A stretch of 64,000 bases of DNA from contig CAIIXF020000004.1 in assembly GCA_903813345.2 (NCBI GenBank), positions 7,087,525 to 7,151,524 on the forward strand, read 5' to 3'. This DNA is from Owenia fusiformis. Lineage: Eukaryota; Annelida; Polychaeta; Sabellida; Oweniidae. The notes beneath the pieces are model-generated. The model saw only the letters and a list, made by a program, of their open reading frames with translations. It did no database searches and was not told the DNA's origin. Below are positions 24,432-36,800 of this stretch, piece after piece (within the stretch, counting starts at the first letter, position 1; every line of letters begins with the position of its first letter). Both the position numbers and the translations under genes were made by a program.

Positions 24432-24888
24432 CTGCAAAAAACTGAAAGACTCCCAAAACACGAGTTGTAGTTCTACTTATAAACTCTCGACAACAGCATC
24501 CTAGCATAGAAGCAAATGATATAAGAATGGTTAATCCAGCACCAGTCCCGACAACCACAGTTACAATCTTCCAATATAGGCCTGGGATATCCCAGAATGT
24601 TGTATAGCGTCCACATTCTTTTACGACGGAAAGTTCATCATTGTTGGAATATGATAGGTAGTTGCAGCGCCTGAATGTCCCGAGGTAGACTGGAGTATTG
24701 TTGTGCATGTGTCCTTCTAACCAATATGGCATGAAATATCCCACGCATGACGCTAGCATACTCATGAATGATAATATGCTCCATAGTACACCGATACAGC
24801 TTAAACCAGCGTATGTTTTCTTTTGGGGCATGTCATAGTCTTTATTAGCAACATGGGGTTGTTCATGGTCAAGCAACGAGCTATCCAT
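24432..24888 (-). CDS. LHFPL-family tetraspan protein, first coding exon (partial gene)
   Basis: The exon encodes 152 residues plus one base from an ATG at 24888 and ends at a good donor (TTTGCAG|GTAAGC). LHFPL (lipoma HMGIC fusion partner-like) proteins are four-pass membrane proteins of the claudin/PMP22 superfamily; some members are auxiliary subunits of hair-cell or synaptic channel complexes. Seen here: a charged cytoplasmic N-terminus (1-30), TM1 about 31-53, the extracellular loop with PYWLEG (54-59), LGTFRRC (69-75) and ECGRYTTF (91-98) as in the family, TM2 about 107-130, a CCC motif (131-133), then the start of TM3 (GVFQFFAG). The family identity is inferred from this order of motifs. 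The remaining third of the protein (rest of TM3, second loop, TM4) must be in further exons at lower coordinates, which I could not find. Which LHFPL paralogue it is cannot be said. Confidence 0.85.
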
Positions 24889-26380
24889 CTTTTACGGTTT
24901 TCAAAATGGATAATTTTAAGTTTATATTGAATCAGCGGCACATCATGAGTATGAGCTTAACATGTAGATATGGTCTTTGTGATTTATCCATTCATTCCTA
25001 GGAGTTGGTAGTAAGTTTGTCAACCTGCTAAGATCTGAAAAATGTTACAAATGAACTGAATTTTCATTCATCATCTTAAGTCCATGCAATTTTTCCACTT
25101 ACAGATTGAGGAGCATTGTCATGAGAATTGGGATAACTTCAAGGCTTGTTAAAAGAATGGATTCACGAGAGGACATAGGGGTAATCTTGGACACAGGGCA
25201 TTGTCGGACGATCTTCAACTTTGTATTAGATACATCATATTATCGATGTGGTTCTATATATTGTAAAAAGTCTAACAATGCCCCAGATTTTCACCTGATA
25301 CCAAGGGTAAATTGTCTGGGAATAACCCGTGGCCGAGAATGCCTCTATCTCCTCTAATGGACTGCAACCGAGAATGTTTATATCATGGAGTCTCTCACTC
25401 CGAGGCGACGATGAGTAGAAAACCTGTACAAACTCAAGAATTTCACATTGTTTTGATACAAAGACTGTAAAAATTAAAATCAAATTAGAATGATGAGAAA
25501 AAACAAAAATCCAAGTGGATTGACTTGAAGTGACTTTAGTCTACTGTGTGTCCATCAATAATTTTGCAATTTTGCCGTGAACACTGAAATTCTAAATTCT
25601 TCAAATCACCTGAAGTCAATCATTGACTCAATGACGTTCCTGACTTACCATATTAATTAGCTTTCCATTTGCCTTGATAGAACTAAGAGATTGTACCAAT
25701 TTATCCCATAATACGATGAAGATCAAACTTTTTGTGGGACCAAAAACTTTTGCAAACTTCACAACAATGGAGGTCAGGTCGAAGGTAAACAAATCAGCCA
25801 ATCAGATTTCGTCATTAGAAACACACAGCAGGTGCGACATCTTTAAATCAAATGAAAAATATTTGCTAACATCTACCTACCTCACTGTCAAGACTGAATT
25901 TTGCTCAAGTAATAGTTGGACAAATTGCAGAAGTTATATAAATGATAAAAAGTGCTCATAAATCTTCATAACATTACCCTTTTCTAAGATAAACATGCAT
26001 GAGATCTATATGTAGGCTATAAAAAGGCTCAATGTCACCAATCGAAACACCATGCCATAAATCGAAAAAACAGCGGAGGTCTGCACAAACTGAACTGATA
26101 TATGAATTCTAAATAGTGTAAGATGGGATTATCACCCCAAAATGGTATGTTGTTCTTGTTTTTTCAAGAGTTACAAATCGTTATACTGTCAAGTAGAAAT
26201 AATCAAAATAAAAGTGACTTGAGGAGTTTGTTTAGACAGCTCCATCCCCCACATCACTGTTTATTTTAGTTACAATTAAAAGAAATAACGTTTTCTGTAG
26301 TCTTATAAATTCCTTTGGGACTTGACCATTATGTATAAATGCATGTATCCACAAAAAAATTCTCATCATGCAAATCTACA
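24889..26380. other. LHFPL upstream region; no other gene recognised
   Basis: Sequence 5' of the LHFPL exon. It should hold the 5' UTR and promoter, but no TATA box or CpG-rich block stands out. Open frames at 25106-25961 have no recognisable domain. Confidence 0.35.
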
Positions 26381-26384
26381 TGTA

Positions 26385-26621
26385 CAGTTGGGGACAAAAA
26401 TAAATGACAGGTCGTTTTTCGATCACCATTTCCTAATTATGGTGGTCTGAAAGCCCATAATTTCCAATATTGTCTAGATACATATCCCTTAAAATTTGTA
26501 TATTTTACATTTTGTATAATTTCATCCACTGATTTATGGCCTCTTGTAAATTCTCTTATTTTTAACATGGGAAATCCTCACTTCAGCAAATCCACTTGTC
26601 ATTTATTTATGTCCCCAACTG
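26385..26621. mobile_element. Mariner-like MITE with about 27-bp TIRs
   Basis: CAGTTGGGGACAAAAATAAA (26385) is inverted as TTTATTTATGTCCCCAACTG (ends 26621), continuing through ATGACA/TGTCAT. TA lies directly outside both ends (26383-26384 and 26622-26623). At 237 bp it is non-autonomous. The TA target and TIR style suggest a Tc1/mariner transposase. Confidence 0.9.
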
Positions 26622-27024
26622 TACAATACTACTACATCTACATTGTACAGGTGCATGAAAAACAAAAAATAAACAACAAATACATGTGTAAGTATTGGTA
26701 TCACTTTATTTGAATAGTAACTGTTTTTGTTTCACATTAAACAGGAACATGAAACCAAATATCATATACATGATATACAGGTTGAGCCAAAGAAACATCC
26801 ATATTATTCAGTGTATTCATTTGGCCATACATATGTTACATTTTTAATAATGCATATACTGTACTTAGAAATATTTTTCATATCTAGAAATGCACGAATC
26901 GCTACCCAAGATTCACTTTTGCTAATATTCACAAGACGGGATAAAAAAAACTCAATTTTTTCAACGAGAAAGACACTTTAAGTCTAAATGAAAAAATACA
27001 GTTCTAAAGATAATATTCCATGAA

Positions 27025-27857
27025 CACAGGCTGGTATCGAAAGATTTGTCCGCTGTGACGGAGCATGCTATTTTTCATAAAAAACACTAAGAATGCTTCA
27101 CGATTTATTTTTTAACTCATATGTTTCGTTATATCAAAGATAATTACTTACTCCATGCAATGGATATATCATTTGCTTGTAACCTTCACTTCTGTTTGAA
27201 GTCCAATAACGCTAGGAGCAAAATCTATTGAAAACGGCGCTAGAGTATCAAACTCTAAAATGTACCATTTCTTTTTTAACTTTTTAATGGCATGATATAG
27301 TGACACGATAATATTAACATATGTTTTAAGTATAACTCTGACTGTATTAATGAGATATTAATGCATTGGGTCTTTTTAATTTTTTTAATAAAAAATAATA
27401 TTAATATTTTTTGTCCGCTGTGAGGGAGCATTTTCACAGTTCACATTTGCAACTGCTCCGTCACAGCGGACAAAAAAATTAAACATTATTTTTTATAAAA
27501 GAATTAAAAAGACCAAATACATCAACATCTCATTTATACCTTCATAGTTATGCTGAAACCATGTGTAAATATTATCGTGTCACTATATCGTGCCATTAGA
27601 AAGTTAAACAAGAAATGGTACATTTTGAAGTATGATACTCCGGCGCCATTTTCAATAGCTTTTCTTCCCAGCGTAATTGGACTTCAAACAAAAGTGAAAG
27701 TTACCCGCAAATGGTATATCCATTGCATGGAGTAAGTAATTTTGTATGGTATAACGAAACATATGAGTTAAAAAATAAATCGTGAAGTATTCTTTGTGTT
27801 TTTATGAAAAATAGCATGCTCCGTCACAGCGGACAAATATTTCAATACCAGCCTGTG
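27025..27857. mobile_element. 833-bp near-complete palindromic element, 5-bp TSD
   Basis: Starts CACAGGCTGGTAT and ends ATACCAGCCTGTG, flanked by ATGAA on both sides (27020-27024 and 27858-27862). The arms pair almost throughout. TTTGTCCGCTGTGACGGAGC occurs near the outer end of the left arm (27048), and related copies sit at the centre (27412 and, inverted, 27451-27471) and at the right end. The loop is only about 20-25 bp, so a transcript would form a stem of about 400 bp. There is no long reading frame in either arm. Confidence 0.9.
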
Positions 27858-28039
27858 ATGAAGCAACAATTTTACACTGATATTTTGCAGAACCTGATTG
27901 ACAAAAAGATGGCAACTCCGCGGATTATCAAATCCCAATGAACAAAATATCAATTACCAAATTCCAATCAATTATACTCATTACTTTGATTAAAATTGAA
28001 AAAATTAGATTTTAGAATTGTGAATTCCTGCAAAGCAGC

Positions 28040-28705
28040 CATTTTGAATTTTCTGAGATACAAATCTGAAAAATAATACCATAATTGTGATCTACTCCAA
28101 AATTCCTCCAATTTGAGTATAATACAGCCATACTTTGAAGGGATCGAAAAATTATTGCGAAATCGTACATTAGACGGCCATTTTGAATTTTACGAGGCTC
28201 GAATCAGAAAAAAGATACAATATCTGCAATCTACTCCTAATTGCCTTTCATTTGAGTATAATAAAGCTATACTTCAGAAAGATCTAAAAATTAGCGAAAA
28301 TTTCTGTTTTCCTGTCCCCCCATACATGGCCCCTGGGGGTCAGGATGAAAAACACGGAATATATGTGAAATAGATAAATGTTGTGAATATACTACCAAAA
28401 TTTCAAACAATAATATAAATTACTTTGGTATAGAATGAAAAATTTATGAATTTTGCGAAAAAGTCCCGTCATTTTTAAAGCGGCGGCCATCTTGAAATAT
28501 TTTTTTTTGCGTAAAACTATTCACCAAGTTACATCTTTCCGCTAAATATGAAAAAAATCTGTCAACTAGTATTTGAGTTATCTTCCAGACAGACGGATTG
28601 ACTGACTGACTGACTGACTGACTGACTGACGGACTGACGGACAGACGGACGGACGGAGGGCTTCACTATATCCCTACCGAACTTCGTTCGTTGGGATAAA
28701 TATCA
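28040..28705. repeat. Dispersed repeat ending in a GACT/GACG microsatellite
   Basis: Contains repeated GCGGCCATTTTGAATTTT-like blocks about 110 bp apart (28035, 28160 and 28480), then AAAATCTGTCAACTAGTATT and GAGTTATCTTCCAGACAG, a (GACT)n/(GACG)n run at 28590-28660, and CCTACCGAACTTCGTTCGT. A related block is at about 57995-58130. This looks like an interspersed element with a 3' microsatellite tail. Confidence 0.6.
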
Positions 28706-29088
28706 GCATACGATGAAGAAATCTATTTCCATATCGAGATAAATTGGGAGACAGGAATTTGTATGCATACCCATCTTAACTGTTAGTGTTACTGCTATAG
28801 AAACAATTATGCGATTGATTATGGAACTGATTGCTTCATCCCCTGTGAAAAATTATTGAAATTCATGCATTTTAAAAAAGTTGTACCGAAATAAAAAATA
28901 TGGAGATATTTTGGCCCACCATGTTCTACATTATACATTCATTAAGGTAGGTTGAGTAGAATGACTAGTTTGGTTAACCTGAAATACATTCTGACCAGCT
29001 TGATTATAATGCTTTTGTGGCATAATAATAGGCTATTTCATTGGTGTTTTTTATCCATACACATAAGATCCATAACATAACCACCATA

Positions 29089-29416
29089 CAGGGTGACAAT
29101 ACACTTTTGACAACGTAACATTTTGTAACGACAGGAAAATTTCCCAATTTTTTATAGACCTGTCCTATAGACATGTAAGTTTTGTGTGGTGAACGTTTTA
29201 TTTTGATATACCACCATAATGAGAGCATTGGCCAATAGTTGGTGATGTGCTCAAACTATTGATCTGTGCTGACATTATGGAGGTATATGATTATAAAACT
29301 TATGCAACACAAAACTTACATGTCTGAAGGACAGGTCTATGAAAAAAATGGGAAATTTTCCTATGTTAGAAAATGCTAAGCTATCAAAAGTGTAAATGCT
29401 TTTCTGGACCACCCTG
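29089..29416. mobile_element. Mariner-like MITE (CAGGGTG ends)
   Basis: CAGGGTG at the left and CACCCTG at the right are flanked by TA (29087-29088 and 29417-29418). The inner arms pair extensively: AATTTCCCA...AGACCTGTCCT...GACATGTAAGTTTTGTG inverted at about 29300-29365, making a long hairpin. Isolated related ends (ACAGGGTGNNCCAAAA) occur at 32058, 47220, 51214 and 55360. Confidence 0.85.
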
Positions 29417-30168
29417 TAATAATCAATGGTGTTCCTAGCAGTTTCCTAGCTCTGCCTCCACTTCAATAATAAATTTGAACATCTAAAAAATATAACATCA
29501 AGTGTACATGTTTTTGATCCATATTACAACACATATTTTGTTGTTGATCTGGTTGGCACATCTCAGAATACATCATTACTGAACAACCTTTTTTAACAAA
29601 CAATCTTTTCAAATGAACAACCTTCAAAATGCCACTGACTGACAAATAAGTCTCCAATAAACAGAAGGATTGGCTTTAATTTGAATTGGAATGACACCCT
29701 GGGAGTCAATCCTCCTTTCAACAATCTCTAACAAACAACTCTCTAATGTTCAACCTTCTTTAATGAATAATAAAGCCTTCATCATATCTAAAACTTCTTT
29801 CACGGATATCTCTGAAGAACAGTCAATTCCTATGAACATGTCTCTCTTAAAAACACACTAGAAGAACTACAAGAATCCAAATATAGAGGATTTACAGTGA
29901 GGGTCACATTAAACTAAATATATAAACTAAGTATATGAATATGTATACCCCTCTATACATTGTAACTGCAAATGCCTTGAAAAAATGATTGAAACTAAAA
30001 GTATTGTATGGCCCCAGTATCGAATGACTTAGTGCACCAATAACTGGTATTGCATTGCTGATGTAGCCCTACATACATTAGGCTCATTATAAATGCTCTG
30101 ATCTCCCTTGCATTGCTGTACCAACTTGAGAATTCAATAATAGGCTTGTTGCCTTGTAACTACCTGAA

Positions 30169-30285
30169 AATCCATTTGCACCCACTTAAAAATGAAAAAA
30201 ACATGAAAAATAGGCATATTTTGACTAAATTGTGAAAATCAGAATTTTGCACAAACTGAGGAGAACACTAAAATTGTGGTTGGAG
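30169..30285. repeat. Dispersed AGTGGGTGC-family repeat, inverted copy
   Basis: TCCATTTGCACCCACTT and ATGAAAAATAGGCATATTTTG match the copies at 34280-34410 and 55690-55890. Confidence 0.6.
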
Positions 30286-30640
30286 TTTCAAAAAACTCTA
30301 TACTATACTGTTCTTTTAAAAATGCTAAATGCAAACTGATTCTCAAAAATTGCAAATAATTACTAAATTTTCAGTGAAAATACATGTAACTCACTTGAAA
30401 AATGATTTTTGATACAGTTCTACATGTATGTAGCAGGACTAAAGAATCCTTCATTACATGCTTATCTCTTATTTTGCATGTATAAGTACTGTATAACTTT
30501 CTTGTCTCTATCAGACATGTCAGAAGACTAATGACCTGGTATTGGTATGACATCAATATACAAGTTTAAATTTATGACACCAATATACAATCACAGGGCA
30601 ACAATTTGCCAAATTATGACATCCATTTCAACAATAAATC

Positions 30641-30872
30641 TCATCTCAATACACCACCCTGCTCTTCCCAAGGTATCCCATAATGCACTTCATGCGGTAA
30701 TGCCCAACGACGTGGGTAGAATGTATGTTGATCAGAATAGTTAGATAGGTTCACTATTGATGACATATAGAGGTCTGCTAGTCTATGTAAGCGACGGAAG
30801 AAGTATGTTGGGTTGTGGTATGTTCTGAATACACTGCCAAATTGTGGGTTGAATACTTCCTTCGAGAAATTC
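30641..30872 (-). CDS. NT5DC-like exon 14 (terminal)
   Basis: Encodes [20 protein letters not shown], then TFYPRR and the C-terminus, ending GGVLR before TGA at 30643-30641. Acceptor TTCTTCCAG. Its 5' part and acceptor have a diverged copy 199 bp upstream. Confidence 0.95.
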
Positions 30873-33800
30873 CTGGAAGAACACATACATGTATATTGTC
30901 TATGTGCTAATGGCATAAATAATGGAGAAGAGTCGAGAGGAGGGGAAATAACAAGAAACAAAGCATTCGCATGCAAAATTTCACCACCTGCCATTTGTTA
31001 CAGACAACGAACACAAAAAGTTCTGAATACTGCTGCCAAATTGTGGGTTGAATACTTCCTTGGAGAAATTCCTGAAAGAAAAAAGATGTCATGGTGGTTA
31101 TATGTTCAAATCGAGGAAAGAGTGAAAGGGGAGAGCCAACATAACTCCTAAAATCCCCCTATCTAGGCACCTACTCCCCCACCCCAGAGACTTACTGCCT
31201 CACCCCTAGGGAACTACCTTAAAACATCCCTCTCTAAGAAACTTATCAATATAACCAATAGGAACCTCCTACCTCCCCCCCCGGAGATATACTCCCCTAA
31301 CCCCAGAGAATTACTCCCCCACCCCAAGGGACTCACCTTAAATCATCCCTCTCTTTCATCCAGACATGTAGCACCTCTTGAGATTCTGAGTCATCGTAGA
31401 TCTACAATGATAGATCATCATGTTTTCAACATTTATATGGTTTATAGGGTCTGAAGTGATTTGTATTAACCTTGCATTGATATTGATGAATAATTTCAGA
31501 TTTGTGTATACTTTTATCATGTTAACAATGAGAGGTGTTTTATTATCTTTAATATAATAGCAAAGATGTTCTCGTTTGCATGATTAAATACATGTAGAGT
31601 TTATGTCTGTAGATCTTTGTGTGTGTGGGAATATATAAGCGCAAATGCCAAAAGGATAGAAATGTCAGTTGTGCTTCCTCTGGTGAGTTCGCGCATTAAC
31701 ATCAGCTGCCTCTAGTCAGATCGACTGACAAAACAACCTTTTTAGGGGTTGTCGAGTTGGCCGAGAGGGCTTGAGCGCCGGCACGTTCGAGCTAGGCCAT
31801 TGGGCGCCGTAACCACGGGGTTGCGAATTCGAGACGCGTGTGCTCCTTGTGTTTATTCATTTGAAATTTTATTAAAAATTGATATCACAATTCGTACCTG
31901 AAGCCTCTCTATTAAGTTCTGTAGTGTGATCATCCATGCCATTGAAGTCTTGAATGATATGGAGTTTTGGATTGAAATCTCATTCTCTAGTTCAGGAATG
32001 ATAGCACCTGTTCGCCAGCCATGTCTTAGCCCTGGATCCTGCAGTGGAAATATGTTGTACAGGGTGTTCCAAAAAACAAAAGGAATCCATTATAAATTAT
32101 GATGAAATTATTATAGATATAGAAGGCTCCACTTCTTGGGAAAACAACATATCAGTGTCAATATAAACATCAGAACTGTTTTTGATGTTTTTTTTAAAAA
32201 TCATGAATTCTTAGAAATTTAAAATAAATTCATTTAGTCTAATTGAAATGACTAATTAAAGTTCATGTTAACAAAAGAAGTTAATTTATTAACTTACAGC
32301 TAAGTCACTGTATACATGGTCCCCACAGTATAACACCTGAGATCCAATCCAACCTGTCATTCCACTGAATAGAGACACATTACCCTGTAATAACATAAAA
32401 TAACATTAAGTTCAAGTTCAAGCTGTCACCGGGGATTTTTGCTTGAAGAGGGTACAAAATTCGGAATTTTAACAATACTGACAAAATACCAATTTTTAAA
32501 AATTTTCTATTATTCAAGCAGTTGGAAATCATGGATTATCACAAAGCATACTTTTTAAAAATTTTCTATTATTCAAGCAGGTGGAAATCATGGATTTTCA
32601 CAAAGCATACTTTCAAAATTTTAAATTAAATTGATACATTATTTGCTCAAGGATGATGACTCAGATTTACTAGAATTTCACACGTAGCTTGGCAAGGTGT
32701 GTCCGATTCCAGCCAATCCAAACAGAGTATTCAAATGATGAACAGTGTGTGAAATATCAATAACACATGCATGGTCACTAGTTAAACAGTTGTCATGGTG
32801 ATGAATGGATTTTTCACATTGGATTTGATGACTTGCCAACTTGACTCTTGAAAAAAGTTTCATTGAAAATGTGTTCTTTCAGTGATTTTGTTCCTTTTAG
32901 ATGATTTTATCGAAAAAGCATTGCAATGTGTGAGAAGAATTAAAGCCCAAGACTCAATGCATTGTAGCTGCTTCATTCCACTCAGGCGTTGTTTCCTAAA
33001 CTTTGCATTCCCGCTGCGAAGTCATGCAAAGGTTTGGAAACAACACCTCATGGTATGATTCAGCAAACAATGCATTGAGTCTTGGGCTTAAATCCTTTAA
33101 TAATTGCTTTAAAAACATGTGTAAATCAATAAGTTAAATCAAAGAAGTAATGAATTATGAGATACATAATCAGAAAGGAAATGAACTTTCGTGTAACTGT
33201 GTTAGAAAAATTTTCAAAACCACAAGAATAAAATACATATTAATCAGTAGCATGTATCCAACATACCTCTTGGTATATTTTTCCTTTTTGTAATGATGAC
33301 ACTCTGTCCCACGTCCGCATACCTGTCTCCTTCTCATATATTCTAAATGGCCGAGACTTCTGATGAAAGAACTTAGGTTTTCTAGCGTTGACTATACACA
33401 CATCAAACAAATCCATCCAATCAGGGCCAATCATATATGTCATTCCCTTGTCCCTGAAATACAAAGTGTAAGCCCCATATATAATAGCTAATCATATATG
33501 TCATTCCCTTGTCCCTGAAATACAAAGAATAAGCCCCATATATAATAGCTAATAATATATGTCATTCTCGTGTCCCTGAAATACAAAGTGTAAGCCCCAT
33601 AGATAATAGCTAATCATATACATGTACTGTATGTCTTTGCCTTGTCTCTGAAATGCAAAGTGTAAACCCCATAGATAAAACAGCTTATCACATTTGTCTC
33701 TGAAACTTGTTAGAATATGTAGAAATTCATGTAATTTTGAGAGATATTAGATACAGTGTATTCACTTCACAGAATGAAGGTTAAGCATCTTTCCATAGGA

Positions 33801-36800
33801 TAGCAGACAACTATCTACATATACAGAGGGTACCAAACTAGCACTCAAAAATAAGTAAGAAATTGCCTTGCATGCATGCTGTGAAAAATCGGATATTTTC
33901 AAGACACACAGTCATAAATATCGCACTTTTATTTACCCAGAATGCACATTCTAATCAGATGTTGGCACTGAGTTTGCTCTTGCTTCTGTAAAAATATCAA
34001 GTTGAACGGATAACCAGGATGGATAATTAGCAGGAGTTTGTCATGGGAGCAAAAAATGAGTTCACAAGTAGTACTAATATCCCAGGAGTAATAATCTACT
34101 ACATCATAGCACCCTCACTTACACAAATGGGAATCCACTGTTACTAAGCAAGAAAAGTTTTTTCCCTGCAGCTGCCAAATTCTGTAAGAGTTCCGCAACC
34201 TCTGGGCCTTTCTCAATATACACATCTGAAAAACATTTTGAAGCATTTTCTGCATTTCAACATGATAATATACCAGTGATTTCCCCAACAAAGTAAGTGG
34301 GTGCAGCACCCAACTGTTCACCCACTTTCACCCACCTGAAAACTCATTTCCACCCACTTGAAAATGAGAAAAATCATGAAAATGAGCATATTTTGACGAT
34401 TACTCATATACTGTAAAAACACAGTGGAAACAACCCCCCCCAGAACAACCCTATACATGTATCAATATTAAATGTTCTATCATCTATTAAAAAGAAAACA
34501 GGCCTAAGTGAATTACATACAGTATCAATATTAGGTAATTTAGTCTATCATGTGTTAACTCACCTAAGTTTTCCATTATTTTCTGATGCAGAAGTCCAGA
34601 GGTGTGAATACCTTGAACTGCATTCTGAAATATAATGTATATGTAATGTATCTAATGTATATGCAATGTATCTAATGTATATGTAATGTATGTAGTATAT
34701 GTAATGTATCTAATGTATATGTAATGTATGTAGTATATGTAATGTATCTAATGTATATGTAAATGAATATGCTCAGTTAGAGGCTCCACCAAACTGTTAC
34801 TCTGATTTTTTCAAATTTAAATTGCACTACACTTTTCAACATTCAGTAAAAAGTGCAATACATGTTATTTTATGAATATTGAAATTTTCAAATTCAAACT
34901 TACAGAAACGTTTTACACTTCATATGAAACGATAGTAAACACAAGTTATTCAGAGTTGATATGCCAAACTGATGAGTTAATATGTTAAATAGATGAGGAA
35001 TCTTAAAAAGGCATCAGTTTATTAAAATAAAAATGTCATATCAGATTTGTCAATACCTTCAATCCTCACACACAAAAAGTGACATATGATACTCTACCCG
35101 ATCGCCTATTCATTTTCTACTTACTCTGACATCATAGAAGACGTACTCTGGGTCATAAGCAATGTTCTTCTCATTGAAGTACTGTAAAGAAAGAATAATG
35201 AGAAATGAGTCCAGTCAAGAGCCCCTCACTAAAACAATCCACAGTCCCTCCCCAAAACAATCCAAGGTCCCTCCCCAAAACAATCCAAGGTCCCTCCCCA
35301 AAACAATCCAAGGTCCCTCCCCAAAACAATCCACTGTCCTCCCCAAAACAGTCTACAGTCCTTCCCCAATACAATCCACAGTCCTCCCCAACATAATCCA
35401 AAATCCCTCCCCGAAACAATCCACAGTCCCTCTCCAAATATTTTACAGTCACTGAAATGTTAATTGAACCTCTATAAGTAAAACTACCAAATTTAAACTT
35501 CCATGGAACTAAGAGTGTTAATCACAAACACAGGTATACTGTACTAGCATGAACTTATTGTTATTTATTCGCCATTCGAAGTTTACATGAGACCCCCTCA
35601 CCCGAGAAAGGGGTGGAAATTTTGGCAAAATGAATTGAACTGTCAATTTACCCAGCCTGAGAGCAAAAATAGCTAGTCAAAATCCTTTGAATGGTGCATT
35701 AGTGTAAATATAGTTTTACCTGTGTTATATTAGATAGAAGGGTCACCTCAGGCAAGGCAAATAGATCCATAAGCTGGTGCATTGCATTCTGAAATACAAA
35801 TATACAATATAGAGTCATGTATTGCATTCTGAAATACAAATATGCAATATAGAGTCATGTATTGCATTCTGAAATACAAATATGCAATATAGAGTAATGT
35901 ATTGCATTCTGAAATACAAATATGCAATATAGAGTCATGTATTGCATTCTGAAATACAAATATGCAATACAAGTATAGAGTCACGCATTGAGAAAAATTA
36001 GCAAGTTAATAAAGTAAAAGTATGAGAGGACCGTTTTATTGTATCAATGGTTCAATACATATCAAGGATAGACCTACCTTGCCGAAGAAGGGACTGACAT
36101 ACTCAACAGACACATGTGTCCCTCCATATAGTTCTATCACTTCAGAATATTCCACTGGTTCTAGACCTCTACAATACAAGGGTACACATTTCTAATAAAT
36201 ATATCATATACTATTGTATTGTCTCTTTATGTTTTACACAACACTATTAACCTCTTGACTAGAGATTTCTTGTCACCTCAGAAATGAGCTTGAAACCCAG
36301 AGGGACGAGAAAATCTGTCACAACATTTTCACAAAAATTGCTCTTATTTGAACAATTGTCATCAAAGGACGATTCTCGGTTTGGAGAACAATCTCCTGGG
36401 CTAATAATTTTTTTCATGAAAAATATAGAAATATTACCCAAATTAAACTTTGAATATTCAAAAGAGAACATTTAAATCCACAAAATGTAAAAATAACAAA
36501 TTGGTCTGAAGCAGGGATAATGCTCAATTAGATCGATTCAATAAAATACAAGTCTCGATTTGGGGAAAGAAGTTCAATAGTGTACTGCACTAATGTTTTT
36601 TTTGCGAAAAATCTAGAAATATTACCCAAACTAAATTATGACTATTCAAAAGAAGACATTCAAATCTATATTATGTGAAAAAAATCAAATTTGTCCGAAG
36701 CAGGGATAATGCTCATTTAGATTGATGAACTTCGTTCTCCAAACCGAGAATCGTCCTTTACACCAAAATTTTTTAAAACATGTAGAAATGATCTCTGCCA

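Noticed and set aside
31751-31850. Functional tRNA gene
   Set aside because: A- and B-box-like motifs are present but the acceptor and T stems do not close; called a SINE head. The same holds for 22600-22744 and 44865-45245.
35171-35455. Open frames on both strands with PPQN/GLFWG repeats
   Set aside because: They are readings of the 23-bp intronic minisatellite in intron 6 of the NT5DC-like gene.
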